Positions 1-10,761 of a DNA stretch of 64,000 nucleotides are shown here, piece after piece. This DNA comes from Rosistilla carotiformis. GTDB lineage: Bacteria; Planctomycetota; Planctomycetia; Pirellulales; Pirellulaceae. Every line of letters begins with the position of its first letter. The stretch's first letter is position 1. Below the pieces are notes generated by a model. The model was not told the origin of the DNA. It saw only the letters and a program-made list of their open reading frames with translations, and did not search any database. Made by a program: the position numbers and the translations under genes. The DNA is taken from assembly GCF_007753095.1 (NCBI RefSeq), contig NZ_CP036348.1, forward strand, positions 6,611,411 to 6,675,410. Direction: 5' to 3'.

Positions 1-3000
1 CGAAGGCGCTGCTACCGGTATCGAAACCATTGTCGATACTGGTCAAAATCGGTGCCGTCAGATCAGCATTTGGACCCGAGATGGCAAACAACTCCAAGGT
101 GAAATCGTCTGAACCCAAAGCATTCGAGAAGTCGAAGCCATTATCGATATCCAGGATCACCCGATTTCCCGCACCGTTATTGGTGTCGGGCACTGTGAAG
201 CGGAAGAAATCGACGCTGTCATCCAACACGCCTTGGATTGTCGTGTGGGGAATGTTGGTTGACGTGTTCGTATCAAAAATATCTTGCGTGATATCGCTGT
301 TGTAGTTCAGGCCCCAGTTTGCGGCGCCATCGATGCTATCCGCCGAGAACAACCCATCGTTTGGCTCAGACTCCGCTTGCTCCGCCAACACGGGATCAAC
401 GCCGTCACGTGCTCCGTCAAACGTTGAATAGACGCCGTGCCCCGCTTCGGTCGCCCGATTCGTCGTCACTTGCCAACCGGCGGGCAAATTGGACTGGTCG
501 ATGAACTGAAGCACGGTCGGCGGATTGGTTGTCGACAAGCTGAGGGCTTCGATTTGATCGTCGACCAGACGTTTGATCGAAGCGATCGGTTCGCGTCGGA
601 TCAACGGATCGGTCGTCAAAATCGAAGGCACTCGGCTCGATTCAGTAATCGCGACAAAATACGTTCCCTCGGGAAGCTCTACCGAACCAATGAACGGATC
701 GCCCGACCCCACACTGCCACGGTCAAAGTCCAACGCGGGATCGCTGTTCAGTGAGTCGCTGCGATCTTCGGCGATATTGCTGTCCGCACCGGTGTAAACC
801 AAACGCGGCGGCAGGCTGCCCGACTGACCGTCGCTGTCGTAGTAGACCCACAGCGTCGTATCGGGACGTCCAAGATCGTCGGCATAGTCGACATCGAAGA
901 TCGTGGGGAAGTGCGTTCCTGAATTACCTTCAGGCTTGACGATATCAAACTGGTAGAAATCGACATCGGTCAGGCTCGACAATTCGCCACCGACGCTCAA
1001 CACGGTCAAATCGCTGTTCAGCAGATTGCCCACATATTGCGCCCGGTCCTCGGGTGTCGCAGGGTTGGTGAACAAATTGTTGTTGGAGATCGTCGACCCG
1101 GGACCTTCATCCTCTTGTGCCTCGCCCAACAACGGACTGTGGTAGGGCAGGCCCTTGGCATGCACACCGTGCTTGGCGTAACGGATGTCGGCGTATCGCA
1201 CCGTGGAACCAGAGAACTCTTGTTCCTCCTGCATCCGGATCTGGAATTCGTATTTACCCGACGTGATGCCGCCAGCGAAATCGTTTGGATCGACCGATTG
1301 CGATCGAATTCGCACGTAATAGGTGTCGCGAGCGCCGCGCACTCCTGGCAATGAAATTCGGAAACCGGCATCACGAGGATTGGTCGTTCCGTATTCATCC
1401 AACAACCCGTACTCATTGAAGTTATTGAGTTCGTCGGCTCCTGTTTGCAACGTCCCCAACTGCTCGTCACGCAGTTCGAAGTTCTCGAACACTTCGTCGG
1501 TGCTGTTGGTGCTACGCGCCAGCAATCGTCCCTCCGAATCGAGGACTTCGACGATGCTGTCGAGATTGAAGCTGGTGCGATCGACATCGATCCAGACTTC
1601 GGTCCCCGCAACGGCGCTGAAGGCGTAGACATCGATATCGTTTTCGGTCAAGAAGCCGGAGACTTCGAAGCCCAGTCGCAGCGTATCGTCCGAATCGTAC
1701 TGCGTCGCAGCCAAATCGCCGATCACTTCGGGATTAACCGTATCGGCATTCAAGCCCGGCGCCGGCGCGTCGTGCGCTTCGCGTTCCAATACGATTTCCA
1801 CGTTGCGATCGTTGGAGAATTCATCCAAGTAGATGCCACGCCAATCGTTCGGCTCTGGCCGTGTTGCCCATTGATCGTTGTTCGTGTCCGTTTGTGGCGT
1901 ACCATCGGGTTTCAACGACGCACCCACGGTGTCGTCTGCCAGCGCCGTCAAGACAACCGGCGAACCAGGAAGACCCACAATTTGTAACGTGCCGCCGACG
2001 CGATCATCGATATCGCCCAACGATCCGGTCGCTGTCAGACCGGTCCCATAGAAAGGATCGGCCGAACTGCCCGAACCCGTGTCTTTCCCTTGGCTTGTTG
2101 TGGTCGAACCCGCGAATTTGACCACCAAACTTTCATCCGGACGGCTCTGCAAACGCAGCCCGCTGCTGCTGTGCAAATTGCCCGTGATGAACTGTTGATA
2201 CGGAACGTGCACGATATCCGTGTCATCCCAGATGCTGCGAGTCGTCAGAATCACTGCCGAGACTGCCAATTCGCCCGCGGTCAATGCATCCCCCTGAACA
2301 GTGAAGTTGACCGACGTCACGTTGCTCGGATTCCGCACATCGTCGACGTCTGGCACAAGACCGCCCACAACGTTTCCGACCGTATATTCAGCGGTCTCGC
2401 TGGTGAATTCACGCCCACCCACGTAGATCGTATCGCGGCCGCGAATCTCCAAACCGTTAAGGCCGTTGTTGTCCATCCGATTGCGGCGGACCAACGGACC
2501 ATAGTTGTCATCCAAGTCATCGATTCGTGCGATCGGCCCGGTATCGCGGCCGATGTCGACGATGTATTCGTCGGTCAGCGAGTTGCCGTCGATATTGATC
2601 GTGCTACCGACATTGTCGATGAACGTGTTACCAACGATCACCGGTTGCGAACCGCGAACGAAGATCGTCGTTCCGCTGAGCGCCCGGAAGGACTCACCGG
2701 CATCATCCGATGGGGCATCGCGAAGATCGATCGCCACGTTATCCAACCGCCCCAAGCGATCGCGAGGGCCTTGGCCTCCCAAGCCCTCGTGATTGTCTTC
2801 GAACGATGTGTTGGTGATCCGCGCCGTCGCCTGTTGCAATTCAACCGCGCTGAAGGCTCGGAAAGTACCTTCGATACGCGTCAGACCACCACCAAAGGCA
2901 ACCACCGCGTTGTCGAGGCTTAGATGCGCACCGGGGGCGAAATACAAACCGCCCCAATCGCCGGACGATGGTGGCAACGGATTGACTCCATCGACCAAGC

Positions 3001-6000
3001 CACCGTTCTCGGTATCGAATTCTCCGCCGGCACCATAACGATCGTCCAAGATGCTGGTGAAGATGATCTCTTGACCATCAAGCCCTTCGGCCAACAGCTG
3101 CGTACCGAATTCAAACTCCAATCGCGAACCTTGAACCTTGATCACGCTGCCTGGATCGATCTTCAGCGATGCGTCGGGGCGTGCCAATCGCACCTCGGTG
3201 CGGGTTACGTCCAAGTCAACCGCAACGGAATTCAACCGATCGCCATCATCGATAAAGTCGGGATCGTTCGCGTCGAGAATCGCGACCAAGTCATACCCCG
3301 TTCCACCGGGAATCAATCGATAAACGCGGCGGAACAAAAAGCCGTCTTCCGCAGGTGGCAGACCGCTGAGCGTGATTCGCCCTTCGGTCGCTCCCAGCAC
3401 GGGAGCAACGATCGCATCCGAAGGAAGCCCTTCGTTTCCGAACGCATCGACCGAAACAATTCGATATTCGTAGGCCACACCCGCGGTCAACGAACCTCCG
3501 CTCAACGCCGCCGTGTCGACCAGATCGACAGGCAATCGACTTTGGTACAATCGCGGACCACCGGGGGTTCCGTCAACGACCAAGTTTTCGGCGATCACAT
3601 GCACCACGTCGGTGTCGTCGAATCGACCCGCTACGGTCAGTTTACGCAACGTCCCACCGGCAGGCGTGGTGGCGCGAATGAACATCCCGTTGATACTGTT
3701 ATCGGTCAACTGGTTCTGGTAGATATCCGGACCCACGCGATCGTAGTCGGCGGTGAATGCACCGGTCAACTGGTACTCGATCGTTTGGAAATTGGTCTCC
3801 TTGAAACTGTCCGGAGTCGCGCTAATGGCGGCATCGGCGCTGTTCGATATCGTGTTGTTGGCGATCGTTGGACGCATGTCGACGATCTGAATCGGATTGA
3901 CCAATTTCTGGTTGCCATCGAGCACCGTGTTGGCGCCGCCACCATATTTGATATCCGCGAATCCAATGTGCTGCAGGAAGATACCTTGATCCTCGAGATC
4001 CGTGCGACCTTCGATCTGATCGATATCGCGTCGCAACAACAAACCGCCCCAATCGCCAGCGCCAGGCGTCGTCGCGAGACCCGCTTGCGGTGTGGCGATC
4101 GTTCGATCCAAAGCACTTGTGAAGTAGACCGAACCTTCGATCGCGTTCCCCAACGCGTCGCGAAGAACCGCGCCATTGTCGTCGACCAAAGTCGGTGTAC
4201 CCAACACCTGTAACGCGCCGCCGCTGCGATCAACCAATAGAGTGCTGCTGCCCACGCCGATGTACGAGCGACGCAGTTTAAAAATCGCGTTGGCGTCGAT
4301 CATCGCCGTGACGCCCTTCGGAACTTCCATCTCGGTACCGTCTTGCAGCACCTGGCCGGGCAGCGATCCAAAACCGATCTCATAAGCAAAGTTGTCGTTC
4401 AGCGTCGTCGGATCTTGATCCAAACCACCATTGCCGACGATCCGCACAATGTCCCCGGGATGCGTCGCCGCAAAGGCGTTTGGAATTCCAATTCCCGAGA
4501 TGCTATCGAACGGACGCTCCGCGGATCCATCAGCGGTCGAACTGCCGAAGTTGTCGACAAAAATGGTCCGTCCCAAAATGTCCATCGAGACAAAATCATC
4601 CGGCACGTTCAGCAATTGCTCGCCAGTGATTTCAATCACCGAGCCATTGACTGCCACCGACGTCAAGAACGGACCACCACTGGCGACCACACTTCCCAAC
4701 ACCGCGGCGAACTTCGACGCCAGCATTTCTGGCGTGTCGCTGTCGTTGTAAGCGACCATGACCCGATTGGATCCGACCGTCCCGTCGTTGGAGAATTCAA
4801 ACCGTCGCGTAATCCCGCGATAGTTCGTGACCTCGATCACTTGCCCATTGACGACGCTATCGCCACCGCCAACGAAGTCCAGTTGACGATTTAGCGGACG
4901 CGTCTGGAACCAGAAATTGAAGACCCCGCCGGGCGTTCCGTCGTTGGATGCATCGACCCGAGTACCTGGCAAACGGAATGGATCGTTGCTAGTTAGATCG
5001 TTGCCATCCAAGTCACGCAGCACATCGGTTTCGTCGACCTGCGGACGGAACTTCAATTGCAGTTCGTATTCACCTTGCGTGGTGCCACCAAATCCGGTGC
5101 CACCGATCGTCGGATCGGGAAGATCATTCCCCGAAGCCATCACACCGATATAGTAGACACCGCTGCCCAGTTCGACTTCCAAGAACGAATCTTCACTGTA
5201 GTAGTCGTCGTTGCGCGCGACCGACACAATTCCGCCACCGGTCAACAACACGCGCGGCGCATCTTCCTGCAAGCTCGCGAAAGTGGGGATTTCCGTCGGG
5301 TCGATGTCTTCACTTAAGACCAAGGTCGCAGTGACCAGATTCGCCGCCGCGGGAGACGCGTTGATCGCGTCGACCACCTGCTGCACCGTCGTGCCGGCAG
5401 GGTTGGACATGTACACAACGATCTGGTTTTCAGTGACTTCCACTGTCGGCGTCGGATTGCTTCCCGTGGGAGTAATCACCAACTGCACGCCGGTACGATT
5501 GCCCAAATCGCCGGGCTGAACCGCGGTGAAGTCGATCTCAAAGTTGCCGTAGACACCAAAATCGGTCACGACGCTAGCTTGTTGCTGCTTATATAAAGTC
5601 AGCGAAGTGTCCAACAGGCTGCTGTTTCCAAGGCGTTCAGCAAACGTCTCGGCGGTGACGACCGCTAGTTTGTTCGGATCGTCGAGATCGATTTCGAAGC
5701 GATACAGATCGATATCACCCGATTCCGGACGCCATACATACTGGCCGTGCAAGATGTCATAGTTGCCTGGGAAAACAGGTTCCAAAGTCGAATCATTCGC
5801 TAGGAAATTGCTGTCCAAGTTCATCAGCGTCGAGGAGGGCAGATCGCTTGCCTGTTCCAGCCCCAGCAAAAATCCGATGCCTGCAATCGCGGTCCGGAAG
5901 TAGTCCTCGCCGTACAGATCTTCCCATTCGACAAACGAATCCATCACGAGCGTCGCATTGGTGCCCGCACCGGTCGTGGCAATCGCGGGATCGACCCGCA

Positions 6001-8104
6001 CGCCAAACGTCGACTGCAAAAAGACATTCCCGCCAGACAACGGGACGCCTGTGGTGGGATCGTTGCCCAGGACCGACAGATCGCCCGTGGCGAACGTGAA
6101 GCCTTGGTTGTCGGTCTCGAAGAACTGTACCCCTAATTCGCTGGCCCACATGTCGAGCGCTTCGCGAATCCGTTCCTTCTGACGTTCGGAAATCGAATTC
6201 ACACGCGATGTGCCGTTATCATCGATGCCGTAGTCGCTGCGGAAGTTGTACGGGATCGTGGTAATCCCCGGCGTGACATCGGCGCCAAAATTATCGTTGA
6301 CATGCTGTGAGAAAGCGTCGCCAAGGTCTTCGACCAGATCGCGATGCCCCGGGTCGTCGTTGCCACCCAACAGTTCCAATTGGTAGTTGATCGGATCGAT
6401 CGCGCTTGAAAGCACGACGCTGCGGAAATTGATCGCGTTGGGATCGATCCCAAATGTTCCAATATCCGCCGCTGCGGTGAACGAATCGCCCGGTTCCAGC
6501 AGCGAGACAGGAGCGAAGGCCGCTGCCGTCGTTCCGACAGCCGTGCCGGCGGCGCCATCGACACTCGCCTGCAGCAACAAGGAAGCAGCCGCATCGGTGT
6601 TGATCGCGTTAACGATATCGGCAAACGTCGTTCCAGCCCCCAGGTCCACCGTCACAACCGAACCTGCAACAGCCACGGAAACCGCTCCGGTCCCCGATCG
6701 GACGAACCGCACTTGCATATTCGCGGGAGCTCCCACGACCGACTGGAAGCGCAACGTTGCAGCCCCGCCCGAATTCAGATCGGTCGCCGCCAGCGCGCTC
6801 CCCAGTTCGACGCGTTGCGGCGCCAACGGAATCGCTTCGGCCGTTCCGACGCGCAGCCGGAACGTTCCAATCCCTCCGTCACCGCCAACCAGATCCGAGA
6901 GATCCGAATCAAAGACCAACGTCGCGGTATCGGCCGCCGGGTTGTAAACGACGCGCGACGGCGCGATCTCGATGTCATCGCGATTGCTGACCGAATCTTG
7001 TGTGAAGATCAGCGTGTAGAATCGTGGGTTCTCTGCCGAACGATCGGTGGGTTGGCCATTGGCCAGGTTCTCAACGAACAAATCGTCGTCATTGAAATAG
7101 ACGACGATTTCGTTGCGGCGTTGATTCAGGCTACCATCGGCCAGCCGGACCACCGGCTGTGGCACAACAGCTTGAACCTGTGCCCCGAGGTCAAGCCGGA
7201 AGTCAACGACCTCTTTGCGTGCCCCTTCTTGACTCGGGATCAGCAGCGTATCTGGATCGGTCGCGGAAATACTTCGCAGCCCCACAATCCCCAAAGCGGG
7301 ATCGTCGAAGCCGAAGACTTCGATTCGGTAATCGTCGTCGGGCAGCGCATTGGAGAACCGCGCAATCACCTCGTTCTGATTCGGGGCCGCACCCACTTCC
7401 AAGAACGTTGGGACAATCTGTTCATCGCCAGTCGACACGATATCGAAGCTTGGCAGGCTGTTGACCGCGGGATCCGCCATCAGGACCGCGTCGCGATGCC
7501 CACCCTTCAATTGTGCGTTCAAGAAGGTGTTGACCGACGCCGAAGCATTAAACGCTTCGATGAAGTTGAATGCCGTCGTTCCCGGCGCCAACGTGATCGT
7601 CAGCGGGACGGTTCCCGCCACGCTCGCCCCGACCGTGAATTGAGGCGCCGCGCCAGCGGCCAAGCCGTCGTCGCGGGTCACCGTCACGCGAATCGGTTGT
7701 CCCGACGCGATCTGCGTCAACTGGATATCGACGCCTCCGGTCAGTTCGATCACCGACGTGCTGGGATTTCGATAGACGCTACCAAAGTCGCTCGAAGCAA
7801 CGGGCAGATCAAAGGTCCCGTCCCCCCCGCTGCGAACGATCCGAATCGCATCCAGGGTGGCCGGATCGATCACCTGATTTTCGTCAAAACGGAAGACAAG
7901 CTCACCGGGAGACTCGCTGCGAACACTACCATCAGTGATCAAATCACCACTGTTAGGCTGGATTCCGATCAATTGTGGCCCCGCGGCCAACAATTTCCTC
8001 GGTTCCAGAGATTCCAGCATCGATCTGCGAAGAGAGTTCCTCTTCGTACCTTTTCTCACCGAGTGGAGGCGGCTTGAAACATCTTGCCGTTTGCGATTGG
8101 CCAT
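1..8104 (-). CDS. Giant secreted surface protein with LEPR-type N-terminal motif (3' end outside window)
   Basis: Reading down from an ATG at 8104, the frame stays open to base 1, giving at least 2,700 residues; the C-terminus lies beyond the left edge. A GAAGG ribosome site sits 8 bases upstream of the ATG. Residues 31-40 read ESLEPRKLLA, the planctomycete LEPR-XLL export-type motif after a basic N-terminus. Around residues 635-665 is a stretch (ISERQKERIREAL) that resembles the matrixin-like insert seen in other planctomycete giants. Residues about 1135-2035 carry repeated DWGGL and N-x-I/F-x-x-N patterns, as in right-handed beta-helix proteins. Residues about 2155-2300 and 2610-2701 contain DSVDFFRFTV-like pieces typical of pre-peptidase C-terminal (PPC) domains. 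It is probably exported and surface-bound, as an adhesin or polysaccharide-related protein; the substrate is unknown. It is divergent from the TPR gene at 8689. Confidence 0.88.
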   Translation of the reverse strand, partial: MANRKRQDVSSRLHSVRKGTKRNSLRRSMLESLEPRKLLAAGPQLIGIQPNSGDLITDGSVRSESPGELVFRFDENQVIDPATLDAIRIVRSGGDGTFDLPVASSDFGSVYRNPSTSVIELTGGVDIQLTQIASGQPIRVTVTRDDGLAAGAAPQFTVGASVAGTVPLTITLAPGTTAFNFIEAFNASASVNTFLNAQLKGGHRDAVLMADPAVNSLPSFDIVSTGDEQIVPTFLEVGAAPNQNEVIARFSNALPDDDYRIEVFGFDDPALGIVGLRSISATDPDTLLIPSQEGARKEVVDFRLDLGAQVQAVVPQPVVRLADGSLNQRRNEIVVYFNDDDLFVENLANGQPTDRSAENPRFYTLIFTQDSVSNRDDIEIAPSRVVYNPAADTATLVFDSDLSDLVGGDGGIGTFRLRVGTAEAIPLAPQRVELGSALAATDLNSGGAATLRFQSVVGAPANMQVRFVRSGTGAVSVAVAGSVVTVDLGAGTTFADIVNAINTDAAASLLLQASVDGAAGTAVGTTAAAFAPVSLLEPGDSFTAAADIGTFGIDPNAINFRSVVLSSAIDPINYQLELLGGNDDPGHRDLVEDLGDAFSQHVNDNFGADVTPGITTIPYNFRSDYGIDDNGTSRVNSISERQKERIREALDMWASELGVQFFETDNQGFTFATGDLSVLGNDPTTGVPLSGGNVFLQSTFGVRVDPAIATTGAGTNATLVMDSFVEWEDLYGEDYFRTAIAGIGFLLGLEQASDLPSSTLMNLDSNFLANDSTLEPVFPGNYDILHGQYVWRPESGDIDLYRFEIDLDDPNKLAVVTAETFAERLGNSSLLDTSLTLYKQQQASVVTDFGVYGNFEIDFTAVQPGDLGNRTGVQLVITPTGSNPTPTVEVTENQIVVYMSNPAGTTVQQVVDAINASPAAANLVTATLVLSEDIDPTEIPTFASLQEDAPRVLLTGGGIVSVARNDDYYSEDSFLEVELGSGVYYIGVMASGNDLPDPTIGGTGFGGTTQGEYELQLKFRPQVDETDVLRDLDGNDLTSNDPFRLPGTRVDASNDGTPGGVFNFWFQTRPLNRQLDFVGGGDSVVNGQVIEVTNYRGITRRFEFSNDGTVGSNRVMVAYNDSDTPEMLASKFAAVLGSVVASGGPFLTSVAVNGSVIEITGEQLLNVPDDFVSMDILGRTIFVDNFGSSTADGSAERPFDSISGIGIPNAFAATHPGDIVRIVGNGGLDQDPTTLNDNFAYEIGFGSLPGQVLQDGTEMEVPKGVTAMIDANAIFKLRRSYIGVGSSTLLVDRSGGALQVLGTPTLVDDNGAVLRDALGNAIEGSVYFTSALDRTIATPQAGLATTPGAGDWGGLLLRRDIDQIEGRTDLEDQGIFLQHIGFADIKYGGGANTVLDGNQKLVNPIQIVDMRPTIANNTISNSADAAISATPDSFKETNFQTIEYQLTGAFTADYDRVGPDIYQNQLTDNSINGMFIRATTPAGGTLRKLTVAGRFDDTDVVHVIAENLVVDGTPGGPRLYQSRLPVDLVDTAALSGGSLTAGVAYEYRIVSVDAFGNEGLPSDAIVAPVLGATEGRITLSGLPPAEDGFLFRRVYRLIPGGTGYDLVAILDANDPDFIDDGDRLNSVAVDLDVTRTEVRLARPDASLKIDPGSVIKVQGSRLEFEFGTQLLAEGLDGQEIIFTSILDDRYGAGGEFDTENGGLVDGVNPLPPSSGDWGGLYFAPGAHLSLDNAVVAFGGGLTRIEGTFRAFSAVELQQATARITNTSFEDNHEGLGGQGPRDRLGRLDNVAIDLRDAPSDDAGESFRALSGTTIFVRGSQPVIVGNTFIDNVGSTINIDGNSLTDEYIVDIGRDTGPIARIDDLDDNYGPLVRRNRMDNNGLNGLEIRGRDTIYVGGREFTSETAEYTVGNVVGGLVPDVDDVRNPSNVTSVNFTVQGDALTAGELAVSAVILTTRSIWDDTDIVHVPYQQFITGNLHSSSGLRLQSRPDESLVVKFAGSTTTSQGKDTGSGSSADPFYGTGLTATGSLGDIDDRVGGTLQIVGLPGSPVVLTALADDTVGASLKPDGTPQTDTNNDQWATRPEPNDWRGIYLDEFSNDRNVEIVLEREAHDAPAPGLNADTVNPEVIGDLAATQYDSDDTLRLGFEVSGFLTENDIDVYAFSAVAGTEVWIDVDRTSFNLDSIVEVLDSEGRLLARSTNSTDEVFENFELRDEQLGTLQTGADELNNFNEYGLLDEYGTTNPRDAGFRISLPGVRGARDTYYVRIRSQSVDPNDFAGGITSGKYEFQIRMQEEQEFSGSTVRYADIRYAKHGVHAKGLPYHSPLLGEAQEDEGPGSTISNNNLFTNPATPEDRAQYVGNLLNSDLTVLSVGGELSSLTDVDFYQFDIVKPEGNSGTHFPTIFDVDYADDLGRPDTTLWVYYDSDGQSGSLPPRLVYTGADSNIAEDRSDSLNSDPALDFDRGSVGSGDPFIGSVELPEGTYFVAITESSRVPSILTTDPLIRREPIASIKRLVDDQIEALSLSTTNPPTVLQFIDQSNLPAGWQVTTNRATEAGHGVYSTFDGARDGVDPVLAEQAESEPNDGLFSADSIDGAANWGLNYNSDITQDIFDTNTSTNIPHTTIQGVLDDSVDFFRFTVPDTNNGAGNRVILDIDNGFDFSNALGSDDFTLELFAISGPNADLTAPILTSIDNGFDTGSSAF

Positions 8105-8688
8105 GGAGCGAACCTTCAAATGATTTGGGCTATGAGCGATCGCCGAGAACCGTCTCGATCGACGCAAATGCCTGAAATCAAACGACTTACGAACTAGTGA
8201 AATGTGAACAGGAACCGACCTGCCGAATCGGGTCGGACCACGCAAGAAAAGTCCTCGGACTCGAGGCGATCAAGGCTGGACCAGCAAGCACCGAGTATAG
8301 TTAGCAGCGTTTTGGACGCAAATTTGTTTTGCCCATCCTTCGCAGCCTAGCCATCTTAACGCTTCCGATTTGCGGTTTTGTCGATCATTCGTGTTGCACG
8401 GCCGGGGACCATTGGAGGCCAAACAGGCCGCAAATGGCGCATATCCGCGCAACGCCGTCCCAGTTGGACGCCTGTATTTTCACTAAGTTCCCTGCAATCG
8501 GCCCGACCGGCCGTCGCTGACAACCGTCCCACCGCTTGGATGGTCTGCGCGAGTGTCTTGGAAGCGGAATCGCACACTTTTTGTGGGGTTTGCGAGGTTC
8601 GACTTGGTTATTCCCAGGTCGTGCGTAGAATGGAAGCACAGGTTGATCGCCGACCATTCTCCCCCTCCTCTGCAGCCACAAGCGATTC
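8105..8688. other. Divergent intergenic region, no gene seen
   Basis: These 584 bases separate the giant surface protein gene (minus) from the TPR gene (plus) and must hold both promoters. I found no convincing coding frame, RNA gene or clear sigma-70 hexamer pair. The reading frames here have no homology-like content. Confidence 0.6.
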
Positions 8689-9258
8689 ATGTCTGTCTCC
8701 AAGCTCCGCCACTACCAGAACTATCGCCAGCTGAGGGAGGCCCAAGGCATCTTGGAACTGATCTCGTGCAATGACGACCTCTGGGGGCTCGACCCGGAAA
8801 TCAAACGCCGAATGGCATGCCGTGCGCTCTCATTGCTTCAAGGGGCACGGCCGCGGGGTTCTCGCCGCGCCGCTTGGTACTACCTGCGGGGCCGCGGATG
8901 GAGCCTGTTGGGCAAACACAAACGCGCGATTCGGGCGCTACGGGCGGCGGCGAAAATCGATCCCCACCACATCGCTACCTATTTATCACTCGCTTGGTGC
9001 CTGAAGCGGATCGATCGTCTTGAGCAATCGATCGAGATATTAAACCAAGCTGTCGAACGCGCCCCCCACCACCCGCTAGTTCGTTACAACCAAGCGTGCT
9101 ACTTGAGTCTCGCCGGTCAGCCCCAGTTGGCGGCCATGGAATTGTCGATCGCACTGGAATTGAAGCCCGATTTGCGCAGCAGAATCGCAGGGGAATCTGA
9201 CTTTGATCCGATCCGAAATCATCCCGCGTTTGATGCCGCGTTGCAGGTGATCGTCTAA
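8689..9258 (+). CDS. Small TPR-repeat protein
   Basis: A 189-residue cytoplasmic-looking protein with no signal peptide. From about residue 55 it has consecutive tetratricopeptide helices: AWYYLRGRGWSLLGKHKRAI, then ATYLSLAWCLKRIDRLEQSI, then VRYNQACYLSLAGQPQLAA. It ends in the acidic 'F-DPIRNHPAF' tail usual for TPR end-of-group modules. TPRs mediate protein contacts; the partner is unknown. It converges on the end of the Tad pilus operon (cpaE stop at 9424). Similar small TPR proteins often accompany pilus or secretion loci, but a functional link here is only inferred from position. Confidence 0.85.
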   Translation: MSVSKLRHYQNYRQLREAQGILELISCNDDLWGLDPEIKRRMACRALSLLQGARPRGSRRAAWYYLRGRGWSLLGKHKRAIRALRAAAKIDPHHIATYLSLAWCLKRIDRLEQSIEILNQAVERAPHHPLVRYNQACYLSLAGQPQLAAMELSIALELKPDLRSRIAGESDFDPIRNHPAFDAALQVIV

Positions 9259-9423
9259 GCGAGGTTCAGCAGGGCCAATGGCAGCCGAAACGAAGACAAG
9301 GGAGCACACCCAAGTAGGGAACCGAGAGAGATGGGGGAAACAATCGCCCCGGCCGGTTCAGAAGACCACCCGCAAGGTGGTTCGTGCGACGCCCGAGAGC
9401 AGGGCGATCGCACTCCGCTGGAC

Positions 9424-10662
9424 TCAGGACGACTTCTTCTGCTTTCCACCGCGTGGCCAGAAATTCAGCCAGCTGCTGTTTTCGGTTAACGCAACCGTTT
9501 CCCCTGTATCTTCGGATTGCGCATCGCTTCCCGTGCCACACAAACGGTCGACCAAACCAAGCATCGCCAGCGTAATGGCGGCCTTGGGATCCTGTTCGAA
9601 CAACGGCACACCATTGTTCCGCACTTCAACCATCGTACGGTAATCGTTGGGCAATTGGGCGTAGATGTCGCAACCGATCGTTTCGCGGGCCTTGCGAATG
9701 CTGATCGGCCCCGATTCGAGGCCAGCACGATTGACGACAACGTGGACCTTCTCTTTCAAGCCTTCGAATTGCTCGAAGCTCAACAGCAACCGAACCACGT
9801 TCCGCAAACAAGGAACATCCAACTGGGTCACGAGAACGATCTTAGCAGCCATCCGCATGGCGGCCATGTCGACTTCCGAATAGGTTTTCGAAAGATCGAT
9901 CACCAAGTGCGTGAACGATGCCTTTAGCAGCGTGATCACCTTTTCGATGCTGTCGCCGTTGATGATCGACATGTCCTGCAGCTCGACCGGCCGCGGCAAC
10001 AGGTACAGGCCCGAGCTGTGTTTGGTCAATGAACGCTTCAGCAAGGTGAAATCGAGACGGGCGATGTTTTGCGTGACGTCGGCAAGCGTGTAATCGGGAA
10101 TCGAATCCAAGAAGACGTCGGCATCGCCGACCGCCAGATCCAAATCCATTAGCGCCACCGAATTGCCTTCACGCGACGCCAGCATGCAGCCCATATTCAC
10201 CGCGACACTCGTCGCACCAACACCGCCGGTAGCGCCCGCGACAACGATGACCTCACAGTTTCGATTCCGTGCGTCGCTCGCCCCAAATTTCTGCTCGCCG
10301 ATGCGATGCAGCGCCGCCGACAGATCTCCGCCACTCAACGGCAACGTCAGAAACTCTTTTGCCCCCGCCCGCATCGACTGCAAAATCAATTGCCCGCTGG
10401 TGCTGCTGCTAACGACCAACAAAGCACAATCGGGGGTTGTTGAACGGATCGTGTTCAACAGTTCGATACCACGATCGGGATCGCTGTCCAGCGAAACCAC
10501 GCCGATGTCGGGACGCGTTTGCGTGATCACATCGGGAAAAAACTCGTAGCGCGAACACTCGGCTTCTAGCCACACAACGTCTAGTCCCAACAACATCGAC
10601 TTGAGGTCTTCACGCGTCTTATCGTTTGGATCGACGACTGCCAAGCGGAGTACGTTGGGCAT
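9424..10662 (-). CDS. cpaE: CpaE/TadZ-like pilus assembly ATPase with receiver-like N-terminus
   Basis: 412 residues. Residues about 1-120 form a CheY-like fold (starts LRLAVVDPNDKTREDL), but the phospho-acceptor region reads VVSLDSDPD, so it is probably a non-phosphorylated receiver. Residues about 135-390 are a MinD/ParA-type ATPase (VVAGATGGVGATSVAVN; LVIDLSKTYSEVD for Walker B). The P-loop lysines are missing: the usual KGGxGKT is ATGGVGAT. This atypical Walker A is known for TadZ/CpaE proteins. The family localises the Tad pilus apparatus to the pole. It is the last gene of the flp-cpaA-cpaB-cpaC-cpaE series, 99 bases after cpaC. Confidence 0.93.
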   Translation of the reverse strand: MPNVLRLAVVDPNDKTREDLKSMLLGLDVVWLEAECSRYEFFPDVITQTRPDIGVVSLDSDPDRGIELLNTIRSTTPDCALLVVSSSTSGQLILQSMRAGAKEFLTLPLSGGDLSAALHRIGEQKFGASDARNRNCEVIVVAGATGGVGATSVAVNMGCMLASREGNSVALMDLDLAVGDADVFLDSIPDYTLADVTQNIARLDFTLLKRSLTKHSSGLYLLPRPVELQDMSIINGDSIEKVITLLKASFTHLVIDLSKTYSEVDMAAMRMAAKIVLVTQLDVPCLRNVVRLLLSFEQFEGLKEKVHVVVNRAGLESGPISIRKARETIGCDIYAQLPNDYRTMVEVRNNGVPLFEQDPKAAITLAMLGLVDRLCGTGSDAQSEDTGETVALTENSSWLNFWPRGGKQKKSS

Positions 10663-10761
10663 GCTCTTAACCAGATGATTCGGTGGTGATGATTAGTGAA
10701 AAAACGTCTACGCCATACATGTCAAAGCGACAGATCAACATGTGGTCCCTAACAATCAAGG

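Noticed and set aside
2090-8077. Several long plus-strand open frames (up to 454 codons) across the left 8 kb
   Set aside because: They are antisense to the giant minus-strand gene, whose product has clear motifs. The plus-strand products are rich in Arg/Gln/His with no domain features, as expected of shadows in GC-rich DNA.
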